Below, one piece after another: positions 7,603-17,298 of a stretch of DNA of 64,000 nt. This stretch comes from JANNSO01 sp964485395. GTDB taxonomy: Bacteria > Spirochaetota > Spirochaetia > Treponematales > UBA12059. The DNA is taken from NCBI GenBank assembly GCA_964485395.1, contig CAZAJF010000024.1, positions 1 to 64,000 on the forward strand, written 5' to 3'. The notes under the pieces were generated by a model, which saw nothing but the letters and a program-made list of their open reading frames with translations, had not been told where the DNA came from and searched no databases. Every line of letters starts with the position of its first letter. The first letter of the stretch is position 1. A program made the position numbers and the translations under genes.

Positions 7603-10137
7603 GTGAAAAAACTTTTTATTACCGCCATTAGCGCGTTGATTATTTTATCCTGCTCGAATCCGGCGGGGGACAGATCCCCGGCCGGAACCGGAACTGTTTC
7701 TGTGACGTTCGGAACAAGCAAGGCGGGCAGCAGAACCGTACTGCCGGATCTGCAGGCCAGCGTAGATTCGTATGAAGTTACGCTGAAGAGCAAGAACGGC
7801 TATGCGGACAGAAAAAGCCTCGCCACGAAAGCGGATCCTACCTGTATTATCGCTGCCGTTTATTCAGGCACCTGGGATATCGTCGTTCTGGCGAAAGCGG
7901 GCACGGTAACGGTAGCGACGGGAACCCTTGCCGATCAAGTCGTCGGAGCGGCGCTGACCGTTTCCGTGCCTCTGACGGCTGTGGCTCCGGGGGGAAGCGG
8001 CAATCTATCGTTTACCGTTCGCGTGCCCGACAACCTGGGCATCAATTATGTCGGTTTCGCGCTGGATGCCAACGATTCCGATACCCCGGATGCCGCCATT
8101 GAGGCAACGTTGTCGAACGCGTCCGGCGGATTCCAGACGGCCACGTTTACGCAGGCCAATCTAATCGCCGGGGTTTACGGTCTCGTGGTAACGTTCAGAA
8201 CCGGCGGCAGCGCCGCCACCGTGGCCACTTTCAGGGAATCCGTCAATATTTGGGGTGGGCTTACGAGCGATAAATGGATCGATTCAAGCGGCAATCTTGC
8301 CGACTTCCGCGACTATACGGAGACCGACCTTCTCCTCAATGCATCGCTGTCGAATCTCACCATCGCCGGCGCGCAGGCTGGCTCCCTGGCGTTTGCCTCC
8401 GGTACGCCCGCCTACGACATCGGCAATGTGTTCAACGTAACTACCATAACGTTTACCGCGACGGAATCGGTTTTAAGCGTCGGCGTTTCAGCGCAAAAAC
8501 TGTCGTATACCTGGAACGGCGGAGCCGCTCGAACGGCGCTGAGCGGGCAAGCCTCCGTGCCGCTTTCACTTGTGGGCGGGACGAACACCTTGGTGGTCAC
8601 CGTACTTTCGGCCGGCGGCAAAGTATCCAAAAATTACTCCGTAACCATGACCTGGAACCCTGTCTACAAAACCACAACCGGTATCGATATGATTCAGGTT
8701 CCCGCCGGCACCTTCCAGCGCGACATCACCCCGGCCAATACTTCGTACGTCAGCGCTTTTATAATGGGCAAGTACGAGGTAACGCAAACGCAATGGCGCG
8801 CGGTCGCCTCGACCATTTATCCGGCCGGCACGACTGACAGCCAACTTCCCATGGCGGGGACGGTTACCTGGTACGACATGGTGGGCTTCTGCAACAAGCT
8901 CAGCCAGCTGGAAGGCCTTGAACCAGTCTATGAGATCATGAACTCCACCGTTCCGTGGGCGGGTAATTTTCCCGTTACCGGCATAACCCACGTCAACGCG
9001 GATTGGTCTAAAAACGGTTACCGCCTGCCAACGGAAATGGAATGGATGTGGGCGGCCATGGGAGCCACCTACGATCGGTCCAACGGCTATGCGGGAACCG
9101 GCATCAATACCAGCGGCTATTCCAAAGGCTATGCCGGCAGCAGCGAACTTGGCGGGGCTCAGGTTAATGTAGCAGATTATGCTTGGTTCAATACCGGCAT
9201 GGAGCCTGTCGGGCAGCTGCTGCCCAATGAATTAGGGCTTTACGACATGAGCGGCAACGTGTTCGAATGGTGCTGGGATCGAGGGAATTATCCTCCTTTG
9301 CCGTATCCAAGCGGATCGCTCGTCAACTACCATAATGAAGTAGAAGCGTATCGCATTGATCGCGGAGGGGCGTTCACGTCTGCGGTCGCCGAGTTGGCGC
9401 TTTCATACAGAAGGTCAGCCGATCAAACCGGACAAGGAGCAAATCTGGGATTCCGGCTGGCAAGAAACGCCGGCGGGAGTAACGCACCGGTCGCGGGGCT
9501 TGTAGGCGAGTGGCTATTCAATACGAATGCCAACGATACGAGCGGCAGCGGGAATGGCGCCACAGTTTCCGGGGCGTACTTGACGCTCGGCAGAAAAAAC
9601 AATTCGAACTCCGCCTATGGCTTCGCCTCGACGAACAGTATTGAAGCCCCGATATCCGCCGGGCAATTTAATTATACCGATTCTTTTTCGGTAAGCATCT
9701 GGTTTAAGGCCGATTCGCTTCCCGTCGGCAGCGGCAGTTTCATTATTGTCAACAAAAGTGGCTCTACGCTGGGTGAGTTCGGGTATTCGTTGGGTATACA
9801 AAACGATACGGGCAATCTCTTCGCATCGATAGGAAAAAATGGTACCTTTACTTCATCCACGATCACAGGACCCATCGTAGCGACGGGCGTCTGGTACCAT
9901 GCGGTGCTGCTCTATAGCGGCAGTACGGTGCGCCTATATTTGAATGGCGTATTAAGCCAGACTGAAACCTGCGACTTCTCCTCGGCTCCCGTCAATGTGC
10001 CTAGTGGGCCTCCTACCAACCCTTTTACTTTTTCGCATGCAAACCCGCTTTTTACTTTCTTGGGCTCGGCGGATGATTGCAGGGTCTACAACCGCACTCT
10101 TTCCATCGACGAAGTGTTGGCTCTCTATCGGGAGTAA
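7603..10137 (+). CDS. Type-B modular lipoprotein (unit 1): FGE-like domain plus LamG-like tail
   Basis: The start is GTG 7603, preceded by AAAGAGG; an open frame further upstream overlaps the previous gene and is rejected because GTG gives a clear signal, MKKLFITAISALIILSC, with lipid Cys17. The product has 844 residues. The N-terminal part contains TFRESVNIWGGLTSDKWID, present in all three B proteins. An FGE-like domain spans about residues 350-625 (GTFQRDITPAN, LPTEMEWMWAAMGA, YDMSGNVFEWCWD, LGFRLARN) and lacks the catalytic cysteines. The last 210 residues resemble a LamG/concanavalin-A-like sandwich (LVGEWLFNTNANDTSGSGN, SVSIWFKADSL, GVWYHAVLLYSGSTVRLYLNG, DDCRVYNRTLSIDEV). Probably surface-exposed, binding glycans or other ligands (inference). 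Confidence 0.85.
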   Translation: MKKLFITAISALIILSCSNPAGDRSPAGTGTVSVTFGTSKAGSRTVLPDLQASVDSYEVTLKSKNGYADRKSLATKADPTCIIAAVYSGTWDIVVLAKAGTVTVATGTLADQVVGAALTVSVPLTAVAPGGSGNLSFTVRVPDNLGINYVGFALDANDSDTPDAAIEATLSNASGGFQTATFTQANLIAGVYGLVVTFRTGGSAATVATFRESVNIWGGLTSDKWIDSSGNLADFRDYTETDLLLNASLSNLTIAGAQAGSLAFASGTPAYDIGNVFNVTTITFTATESVLSVGVSAQKLSYTWNGGAARTALSGQASVPLSLVGGTNTLVVTVLSAGGKVSKNYSVTMTWNPVYKTTTGIDMIQVPAGTFQRDITPANTSYVSAFIMGKYEVTQTQWRAVASTIYPAGTTDSQLPMAGTVTWYDMVGFCNKLSQLEGLEPVYEIMNSTVPWAGNFPVTGITHVNADWSKNGYRLPTEMEWMWAAMGATYDRSNGYAGTGINTSGYSKGYAGSSELGGAQVNVADYAWFNTGMEPVGQLLPNELGLYDMSGNVFEWCWDRGNYPPLPYPSGSLVNYHNEVEAYRIDRGGAFTSAVAELALSYRRSADQTGQGANLGFRLARNAGGSNAPVAGLVGEWLFNTNANDTSGSGNGATVSGAYLTLGRKNNSNSAYGFASTNSIEAPISAGQFNYTDSFSVSIWFKADSLPVGSGSFIIVNKSGSTLGEFGYSLGIQNDTGNLFASIGKNGTFTSSTITGPIVATGVWYHAVLLYSGSTVRLYLNGVLSQTETCDFSSAPVNVPSGPPTNPFTFSHANPLFTFLGSADDCRVYNRTLSIDEVLALYRE

Positions 10138-10156
10138 TGCACTGCATTCGTCGGAT

Positions 10157-10182
10157 CGGCGCCGAGAGGCGCCGTTTTTTTT
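10157..10182 (+). terminator. Intrinsic terminator after lipoprotein unit 1
   Basis: CGGCGCC-GAGA-GGCGCCG forms a perfect 7-bp stem (10157-10174) followed by eight T residues (10175-10182). It sits 20 bases after the stop of the type-B gene and separates unit 1 from unit 2. Confidence 0.9.
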
Positions 10183-10198
10183 GCACCCGTGCGCTGGC

Positions 10199-10345
10199 TC
10201 AGGGGCTCAAGGCCGCCGACTTCCGCGCCGTACGGTATTCCACCGGCGTGCAATCCATATGGCGGCGGAATACGCAATTGAAATAGCTAATCGTGCCGAA
10301 GCCGCAGTCCATCGCCATTCGCGTAAAGCTTTTTTGAGCTAATAA
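10199..10345 (-). pseudogene. Fragment of an AraC-family regulator (C-terminal HTH only)
   Basis: On the minus strand a frame of about 45 codons, ending at the TGA at 10199-10201, reads MAMDCGFGTISYFN, then VFRRHMDCTPVEYR. This matches the second helix-turn-helix of AraC/XylS regulators, with the canonical CGF..xSYFNxxFRRxxGxTPxxYR spacing. In-frame stops lie directly upstream, and no N-terminal part was found in the 308-base gap, so it is a remnant, not a gene. It occupies most of the gap between units 1 and 2, overlapping nothing, and suggests that recombination or deletion accompanied duplication of the lipoprotein units. Confidence 0.65.
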
Positions 10346-10359
10346 TAATTAATTACTTT

Positions 10360-10407
10360 TGATATATCAGTCTTCATCGCGCATATTTTAAAAATCCGTG
10401 TTATAAT
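10360..10407 (+). promoter_or_regulatory. Promoter and palindromic site of lipoprotein unit 2
   Basis: TATAAT (10402-10407) is preceded by TTTTAAAAATCCGTG, nearly the same string as before unit 3. A perfect palindrome TGATATATCA (10360-10369) lies 42 bases before the -10. There is no consensus -35 at 17 bases. Conservation between two units argues for function, perhaps an activator or repressor site. Confidence 0.55.
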
Positions 10408-10445
10408 AGTAAAATTGGCGAAAGATAATCCTTAAGGGAGAAATC

Positions 10446-12851
10446 ATGAAAACTGCAGTGGGTCTGTCGGTTTTTAAAAAAACGCTTATGGCGATTCTGT
10501 GTGTATTTTTATTAGCATTCGCGCTTGTTTCCTCCTGCTCGCCGATCTTGCATGGAACCGCGGGCAATGGGTCGGTACAGGTTCGAATAAAAATTCCGGG
10601 TTCAGCCAAGGATTTTTCGGACTCCGGCGGCCAAAGGTTCATCCATCCGGATTCAAAATATATAGTTGTATCCATTTCCGGCGACGGTATGGAAACGGCC
10701 AGCGCGAGCGCCACGGTCGTTACTATAGAAACCAGTTATGTCCTAAAGATACTCGAGGTACCTGCCGGCCCAAAACGCACGGTCACGGTATCGCTGTACG
10801 ATGCGGTCGGGGACGGCAAGCTGCTTTTGGCGGAAGGCTCCACCATACTGCAAGTCGTGGCGGACCAGGTCAACACCGCCGCCGTTACAGCCATACCAAA
10901 GAGTGTAATTGAACTGCCTTTGGAAACGCCTGCAGCCATCGCAGCCGGATCCGGCGGAAAAACCTTCGTTTATTCGGTGACTATTCCCGCCGCGTGCACG
11001 TTCTCGGTGGCTCTCAGCGACGCAAGCTTGACTCCCTCCGTTTACAATGCTGACGGTATCGGACTTGCCAGCGCAAGTACGGGCACCTTGAGATATGCCG
11101 CTACGGAGGCCGGGGTTTTCTTCGTCGTGCTGACCGTACCGCCCGCCTTCGACGGCGAGGCGACGCTGACGGTATCGCAACTCGCTTCCTCCAAGGAAAT
11201 CACCGCATTCGGTTTTGCCTCTCCGGTTGCGGCGGGCGTCATTTCAGGCTTGGATATCGCCGTGACGGTTCCGTACGGGACATCCGTGACGGCCCTGGTT
11301 CCAACCATCGTAGTTACCGGCGTGAGCGTGTCTCCGGCCTCGGGCGCCGCGCAGGACTTCAGCAATCCCGTCGCCTATACGGTAACCGCGGCCGACGGCT
11401 CGACGCAGGCGTATACGGTAACTGTCAGTATTGCTTCATCCGTTTCATACCCCGTGTCCATAACTCCGGTATTCGGCAGCTCAGCCTATAAATCCCTGGT
11501 ATTTTCGCCATCAGCCGTTTCCGTGAACGCAGGCGACACGATCGCCATTACTACGAGCAATGCTGAATTAATGGCGCTTGCCGGGTGGAAGTGGTATGTC
11601 GACGGAGTGCAAACGGCAGGAGCCGTTTCCGCTTCCTACATTTTCGACGGCAGTCTCTATACATCGGGTACAAGTTATATAATCAGCGCCTCTGTATCGG
11701 GAAACGGGATACTGTACTCGGGTTCGCTCTCGATCAGCATCGGGCAGCCGTCGGTAGCGACGTATTCCGTTACCTACAGCAACCAGTACGCCGACGGCGG
11801 CGACGTTCCCGTGGATGCGGGCCAATATGCACCGGGCGCCAGCGTAACCGTACTGGGGAACAGCGCGTCCTCCCCGCTCACCAGAACGAATTCCATCCTA
11901 ATCGGATGGACGGACAATCCAAGCGGCACCGGTGTCGTATACGGCCCTGGGCAAGTCGCCGGCTATACCATTAACTCCGATGTCGTTTTTTATCCTAAAT
12001 GGTACGAGGATATCGTTTCGCCGAATGTCGGTACCCTGAAATGCGTACCGGCCGGCTCCTTCCGGCGCGACTCGGATCCTTTGAATGTCAGCACGGTTTC
12101 GGCTCCGTTCCGCATGGGCAGGCATGAGATAACCCGGACCCAGTTTTTCAACGTTATGGGAGGCGACCCGAGCGATGCCGGCTATTCGCCCAACGCCGCC
12201 TATCCGGTACAGAGAACCAACTGGTATCACGCCATAGCGTTCTGCAACAAATTGAGCATTATCGAAGGACTTGCTCCGGTGTACACCGTAGCGGGCGTAA
12301 ATTTCTCCACGGTCATCTATGACGACATACCGATAGCGGACGATGCCGACTGGAACGCCGCCGTCGCAAACTGGTTCAATGACGGCTACCGATTGCCGAC
12401 CGAGATGGAATGGATGTGGGCCGCCATGGGCGCGACCTCCGGTTTCGGTTATGGCGCCCCGATTTATTTGACCGGCTACGGCAAGCCTTTCGCGGGAAGC
12501 GATTCGATATTGGCCGATGGAACCGGCGGATCCCGGGTGATCGGGGATTACGGCGTTTACGGCGATACGGTTACGGGCATCGGCGGAAGTAAACTGCCCA
12601 ACGAGCTTGGGCTTTTCGATATGAGCGGAAACGTCTGGGAGTGGTGCTGGGACAAGTGGGCGGCATATCCGGGCGGAACGCTCGTTTCGGACGCCGCCGA
12701 CGGCTCCGGCAGAGGTGCCGCAGCCGGGAATCCAATCTTGCGGGGAGGCGGCTTCAACAGCGCGGCCTCGAACCTGCAGCTTGCGGATCGTACAAGCAAT
12801 CTCCATTATTTCCAGGATCCTCATTTCGGATTCCGGGTCGTTCGCAACTGA
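10446..12851 (+). CDS. Type-A modular surface lipoprotein (unit 2) with FGE-like C-terminus
   Basis: ATG with AAGGGAG upstream; 801 residues; signal peptide ending ALVSSC with lipid Cys31, at the same position as in units 1 and 3. Domain order is the same as in the unit 1 A protein: N-terminal beta domain (QRFIHPDSKYIVVSISGDGM), DUF5018-type Ig domain (VSPASGAAQDFSNPV), WKWYVDG domain, InlB/Flg_new repeat (YSVTYSNQYADGG, LIGWTDN), then FGE-like fold (YRLPTEMEWMWAAMGA, LGLFDMSGNVWEWCWDK, FGFRVVRN). The FGE active-site cysteines are missing. The last 29 coding bases before the final codons are nearly identical to unit 1 while the preceding loop differs at many codons, so either the loop varies or the end is kept alike by conversion. 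The type-B gene follows after 27 bases. Confidence 0.85.
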   Translation: MKTAVGLSVFKKTLMAILCVFLLAFALVSSCSPILHGTAGNGSVQVRIKIPGSAKDFSDSGGQRFIHPDSKYIVVSISGDGMETASASATVVTIETSYVLKILEVPAGPKRTVTVSLYDAVGDGKLLLAEGSTILQVVADQVNTAAVTAIPKSVIELPLETPAAIAAGSGGKTFVYSVTIPAACTFSVALSDASLTPSVYNADGIGLASASTGTLRYAATEAGVFFVVLTVPPAFDGEATLTVSQLASSKEITAFGFASPVAAGVISGLDIAVTVPYGTSVTALVPTIVVTGVSVSPASGAAQDFSNPVAYTVTAADGSTQAYTVTVSIASSVSYPVSITPVFGSSAYKSLVFSPSAVSVNAGDTIAITTSNAELMALAGWKWYVDGVQTAGAVSASYIFDGSLYTSGTSYIISASVSGNGILYSGSLSISIGQPSVATYSVTYSNQYADGGDVPVDAGQYAPGASVTVLGNSASSPLTRTNSILIGWTDNPSGTGVVYGPGQVAGYTINSDVVFYPKWYEDIVSPNVGTLKCVPAGSFRRDSDPLNVSTVSAPFRMGRHEITRTQFFNVMGGDPSDAGYSPNAAYPVQRTNWYHAIAFCNKLSIIEGLAPVYTVAGVNFSTVIYDDIPIADDADWNAAVANWFNDGYRLPTEMEWMWAAMGATSGFGYGAPIYLTGYGKPFAGSDSILADGTGGSRVIGDYGVYGDTVTGIGGSKLPNELGLFDMSGNVWEWCWDKWAAYPGGTLVSDAADGSGRGAAAGNPILRGGGFNSAASNLQLADRTSNLHYFQDPHFGFRVVRN

Positions 12852-12878
12852 AACTTTTTTTTATAAAAGAGGTATGCG

Positions 12879-15800
12879 ATGAAAAAGTTATTCATTGTTA
12901 TCGCGGCGGTTTTGGCCTTGATTTCCTGCAAAAACCCCTTGTTCAAAGTTCCCGCGCCTTCTTCGACCGTTACCGTCAGTTTCGGTTTCGACCGCGGAGG
13001 GGCCAGGACGGTACTGCCCGACCTGCTTGCTGCCGTGGATACCTACGAGATTACCTTGACGAGCCAAGACGGCTTCGCCGATATAACGGGCCTCGCAACC
13101 AAGGCGGTTCCGGTCTGCACGCTTACGGACGTAACGGCGGGTACCTGGAATATCGCCGTGACCGCCAAGGCAGGAACGGTAAGCGTCGCATCGGGATCGC
13201 TCGCCGACCAAGTCGTAGCCGCGGCCCTCGACGTCACCGTACCGCTGACGGCAGTGGCTCCTTCCGGTAATGGAAACCTTTCGTTTACGGTAAGGATGCC
13301 CGCCAACCTGGGAATCAATTATGTCGGATTCGCGCTGGACCCCAACGATGCCGGAACTCCCGGGACGGCCGTAGAAGGAACCTTGGTCGCGGACGGCGGT
13401 TTTCTTACGGCCGGTTTTTCGCAGGCCAACCTGAGCGCCGGGGTATATGGCCTCATCATCACCTTCAAGACGGGCGGCGGCGCTGGTATCGTCGCCACGT
13501 TCAGGGAATCCGTCAATATCTGGGGCGGCCTCACAAGCGATAAATGGATCGATGCAAGCGGCACCCTCGTAAGCTATCGGGACTACACCGAGGCTGATCT
13601 CCTTCTCAACGCATCGCTGGCGAATCTTACCGTCGCGGGTGCCCAGCCCGGCTCGCTGCCGTTTGCCTCCGGTACCTATTCGTACGATATCGGGAATATC
13701 TTCAACACGGCGGCGATATCGTTTACGGCGACCGAATCGCTCCTGAGCGGCACGGTGTCTGCGCAAAAGATTTCCTACTCCTGGAACGGAGGAGCCTCGC
13801 GCTCGGTCTCGAGCGGCCAAGCCTCAAAGCCGCTCTCCCTCGCGGGCGGAACCAATACGCTGTTGGTTACCGTTCTTTCCGCGGGCGGCAAGGCATCCAG
13901 TAATTATACCGTAACCATGAACTGGACGCCGGTATACACGAGTTCCGGCGGCGCGCAGATGGTTAAGGTTCCCTCGGGGACGTTCCAGCGCGACGGAACG
14001 CCTGCCAATGTTTCGTATGTAAGCTCCCTCTTGATGGGCAAATACGAAGTCAGCCAAAAGCAATGGCGCGCAGCGGTCTCGACGACGTATCCTTCCGGAA
14101 CCACGGATTCGGACGTGCCGATTTTTGGCGTCACCTGGTACGACATGCTTGAATTCTGCAATTTTCTCAGCGACAGCGAAGGTCTCGACCGCGTGTATAC
14201 GCTCGAAAGCAGGAACCCGGAAACGGGCTATCCGCTGATAGGAGCAGCCGTCATCGCCGACTGGAGCAAAAACGGTTATCGCCTGCCCACCGACATGGAA
14301 TGGATGTGGGCCGCGATGGGAGGATCGATAGGCGCGGGAACCCATACCGCCGATATTTTTACCGACGGCTGGAACAAAGAATTCGCCGGCGATCCCAATC
14401 CTGGAACTGCGGGCGACGCAATCGGAAATTACGCCTGGTATGCGGCGAATTCCGGCGATGGCGGCGGTTCCGTCAATCCAGCCGTCCATCCTGTTGGCGG
14501 ATTGGCTCCCAACGAACTCGGCTTTTACGACATGAGCGGCAATGTGTGGGAATTGTGCTGGGATCGCACCGGACCGTTTCCCGCCGGTGCGTTGGTTAAT
14601 TATACCGGAGACCCGACGGCTCTGGGCCGCGTGGGGCACGGCGGCAGTTGGGATTACAGCGCTGCATATGCAACCGTTACGTGGCGGACCAGTGCCGGTC
14701 CGGCCGGTTCGGACACCGGTTTTCGCATAGCCCGAAACGCCCAAGCTCGATACTCCGTTACCTATGGCGCCAATTTCGCGGACAGTGGAACCGTCCCCGA
14801 TACGCAGACCAAGGTGCAGGATCTAAACCTGAACCTGGCGAGCAACAGCGGCTCCCTGACTCGCACAGGTTTTATTTTCGCTGGCTGGAATACCGCAATA
14901 GACGGCAGCGGCACGGGGTACGCCGAAGGGGCCGCATATTCGGACAACGCGGCATTGGTGTTATACGCAAGGTGGATCAACGATTCGAAGGCCATCACGG
15001 CCTTTGATTTAACCAGTCCTTTGGCAAGCGGAACCATAACAGGAACAAACATAGAGCTGGTTGTTCCCTATGGAACGAATGTCACGGCCCTGATACCTAC
15101 CATCACGCATACCGGCGTAGGCATAAGCCCGGCTTCGGATACAGCGCAAGATTTCAGCTCGCCGGTAGTATATACGGTCACTGCGGCGGATACCTCGACC
15201 CAGGTCTATACGGTAACGGTTGCGACTGCCGCCCCGTCCGGATACTCGGTTTCGATAGATCAGCCATATATCAATATGATTAACCGTACTTCCGCATCTT
15301 TCAGCTTCGACGGCGCGACGGCGGGAACCACCTATGACTATAACTTTACGAGTACGGGTGGAGGAGGTCCGGTAACGGGTTCCGGTACGGTAACGGTACC
15401 GAACCAAACAATTGCCGGCATCGATCTGTCGACTCTCGGTGACGGGACGGTCTCGCTCAGCGTTACTTTGGCGGGCGGCGGAAAGACTGGAAACCCCGCG
15501 GGTGCCTCCGCGCTCAAAGATACCATCGCGCCTACGATCTTCATAAGCGCTCCATCCGTGTCCGTCGCCAGGTCGGGAACTGCCGTTTCCTATACAGTCA
15601 GCTATACCGATGCCGCTTCCGTTTCCTTGACGAACGGCGATGTGATCCTGACTGCCAGCGGCAGCGCATCCGCGACAAGCGCTACGGGCGGAGCAGGACT
15701 CACCTGGACGGTCACCTTCACCGCGCTGACAGGCGACGGCACCGTCGGTTTCCAGATTGCATCCGGTACTGCAGCGGACACAGCCGGAAACTTATGCCCC

Positions 15801-17246
15801 GCCTCGGCGGCGGCCACAGTTTTCACCGTAGATAATACGGCTCCAGTTCCCTCCGGTACGCCGACAAAAATTACCGGCCCTGCCTTGTACTTCAACGCGT
15901 CCGAAGGCAGCGCGACCTTCAGCGTGCCTATAAATACGAGTGATCCCGGCGATGTGCTCGAATTTTTGCTCGATGGACTTCCCTTCAGTACGCCGATCGT
16001 CAGAACCTTGACCGCAGGAGATATAGCAGGGTCTTTTTATAACTTTACCGTTACATCCGCCATGCTGGGAGGAGACGGAACCAAGCAGCTGCAGGGGCGT
16101 AAAACCGATGTGGTGGGAAATGTAGGCATTCTTGGTCCCACGCTGAGCATCGAGAAGGATACGGTGTCTCCTTCAATAGCTTTAGGCGCGCCTTCAAGCA
16201 CCATCGTCAATTCATCGACTCCGGTTTCGTATCCGGTAACGTACATCGGTGCTACGACGATTAATTTGATAGCCGCGGAAGTTACCATTACCCTGACCGG
16301 CTCCGCCAGCGGCACGGCGTCTGTCATCAATGGAACTAGCCCGACGCCGACGGTTATCATATCCGCGGCGACCGGAGATGGTACCTTGAGAATTTCGATT
16401 TCCGCGGGAACGGCCTTCGATGCGGCCGGAAACCAGTGCCCCGCTTCAGCTCTCGCCGCGAACTTCACGGTGGACAATACCGCTCCGGCATGCTCGGACT
16501 TCGTCGTCAATAACCTCTTTCCCAATACTCTGTTAATAACTATTCCCACCCAAATTACGAACGCGACTGACTTAACTGGAATTGCAGGGTACGCGATAGC
16601 GACTTCGCCAAGCGCCGGAAGCTTTATCGATCCGCTCCCCGGGGCGTATGTCGCCTGGGGCGGTGGGAACCTGAATCCAAGCGCCACCGAGATCAATTCA
16701 ATCGGGAATATCACGTACTTTAGGCTGTATCTAAAGGATTCACTGGGCAATATCGGCTGGCGGGATCCCATCACCGCCGTTCGCTACGGCTACATGATCG
16801 GTGAAACCGGGCCGAGCGGCATCGGTAAAGTCTTTTTCACGAGCGGGGGCGGGCTTTCCGGACTTGAAGCGGCACCGGCGAATTGGTATGGCGGCGCCGA
16901 TCCCCTGGCCAGCTGGAAGGTGACGCAGGACGATACCCCCGGAACTTTGCTGTCGATAGGCTCAGGAGCCGCGAATACCGGGCTGATGACACCGGGTACC
17001 CATCCTGCCGCGGATAGTTGCAGGGCTTACGCTATGGGTGGAGGAGGCTGGTTCCTGCCGTCGCGGGATGAATTGATCCAGTTGAATTTGCAGAAGGCAA
17101 TAGTCGGAGGTTTCACTCCAGGCCGCTACTGGTCCTCTTCTCAGGCGGATGCCGTAAACGCGTATTATCAGGATTTTGGCACGGATGCCCAGGGTAACAA
17201 CCCCAAGGATGCCGCGTACTCGGTACGCCCGATCAAATCGTTCTAA
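12879..17246 (+). CDS. Type-B giant modular lipoprotein (unit 2): FGE, Flg_new, DUF5018, Ig repeats, Lcl_C-like end
   Basis: ATG preceded by AGAGG; 1455 residues, the longest product here. The signal MKKLFIVIAAVLALISC gives lipid Cys17. The first about 625 residues follow the B-protein plan, with ESVNIWGGLTSDKWID and an FGE-like domain (YRLPTDMEWMWAAMGG, YDMSGNVWELCWD, GFRIARN). Then come an InlB/Flg_new repeat (YSVTYGANFADSG, FAGWNTA), a DUF5018-type domain (ISPASDTAQDFSSPV), two copies of a bacterial Ig-like unit ending in AADTAGNLCPAS and AFDAAGNQCPAS, and a final Lcl_C/DUF1566-like domain (AMGGGGWFLPSRDELIQL, YWSSSQ, AYSVRPIKSF). Both the FGE and Lcl_C modules probably have C-type-lectin-like folds. 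It looks like a B protein lengthened by module gain; its role is probably surface binding. Confidence 0.85.
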   Translation: MKKLFIVIAAVLALISCKNPLFKVPAPSSTVTVSFGFDRGGARTVLPDLLAAVDTYEITLTSQDGFADITGLATKAVPVCTLTDVTAGTWNIAVTAKAGTVSVASGSLADQVVAAALDVTVPLTAVAPSGNGNLSFTVRMPANLGINYVGFALDPNDAGTPGTAVEGTLVADGGFLTAGFSQANLSAGVYGLIITFKTGGGAGIVATFRESVNIWGGLTSDKWIDASGTLVSYRDYTEADLLLNASLANLTVAGAQPGSLPFASGTYSYDIGNIFNTAAISFTATESLLSGTVSAQKISYSWNGGASRSVSSGQASKPLSLAGGTNTLLVTVLSAGGKASSNYTVTMNWTPVYTSSGGAQMVKVPSGTFQRDGTPANVSYVSSLLMGKYEVSQKQWRAAVSTTYPSGTTDSDVPIFGVTWYDMLEFCNFLSDSEGLDRVYTLESRNPETGYPLIGAAVIADWSKNGYRLPTDMEWMWAAMGGSIGAGTHTADIFTDGWNKEFAGDPNPGTAGDAIGNYAWYAANSGDGGGSVNPAVHPVGGLAPNELGFYDMSGNVWELCWDRTGPFPAGALVNYTGDPTALGRVGHGGSWDYSAAYATVTWRTSAGPAGSDTGFRIARNAQARYSVTYGANFADSGTVPDTQTKVQDLNLNLASNSGSLTRTGFIFAGWNTAIDGSGTGYAEGAAYSDNAALVLYARWINDSKAITAFDLTSPLASGTITGTNIELVVPYGTNVTALIPTITHTGVGISPASDTAQDFSSPVVYTVTAADTSTQVYTVTVATAAPSGYSVSIDQPYINMINRTSASFSFDGATAGTTYDYNFTSTGGGGPVTGSGTVTVPNQTIAGIDLSTLGDGTVSLSVTLAGGGKTGNPAGASALKDTIAPTIFISAPSVSVARSGTAVSYTVSYTDAASVSLTNGDVILTASGSASATSATGGAGLTWTVTFTALTGDGTVGFQIASGTAADTAGNLCPASAAATVFTVDNTAPVPSGTPTKITGPALYFNASEGSATFSVPINTSDPGDVLEFLLDGLPFSTPIVRTLTAGDIAGSFYNFTVTSAMLGGDGTKQLQGRKTDVVGNVGILGPTLSIEKDTVSPSIALGAPSSTIVNSSTPVSYPVTYIGATTINLIAAEVTITLTGSASGTASVINGTSPTPTVIISAATGDGTLRISISAGTAFDAAGNQCPASALAANFTVDNTAPACSDFVVNNLFPNTLLITIPTQITNATDLTGIAGYAIATSPSAGSFIDPLPGAYVAWGGGNLNPSATEINSIGNITYFRLYLKDSLGNIGWRDPITAVRYGYMIGETGPSGIGKVFFTSGGGLSGLEAAPANWYGGADPLASWKVTQDDTPGTLLSIGSGAANTGLMTPGTHPAADSCRAYAMGGGGWFLPSRDELIQLNLQKAIVGGFTPGRYWSSSQADAVNAYYQDFGTDAQGNNPKDAAYSVRPIKSF

Positions 17247-17276
17247 GAGACTGCTTCTCTCTTGTAGGAGTTTTTT

Positions 17277-17298
17277 GGCGGCGCCGGAAGGCGCCGCC
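17277..17298 (+). terminator. GC-rich hairpin after lipoprotein unit 2
   Basis: GGCGGCGCC-GGAA-GGCGCCGCC is a perfect 9-bp stem 30 bases after the stop. Six T residues precede it rather than follow, so on this strand it lacks a U-tract. It may still stop or stabilise the transcript, but it is not a canonical intrinsic terminator. The core GGCGCC stem resembles the terminator of unit 1. Confidence 0.5.

Noticed and set aside
11898..14744. Long minus-strand open frames (about 300 codons each) opposite the A2 and B2 lipoproteins
   Set aside because: They are shadows caused by GC-biased third positions; the plus-strand frames have signals, domains and ribosome-binding sites.
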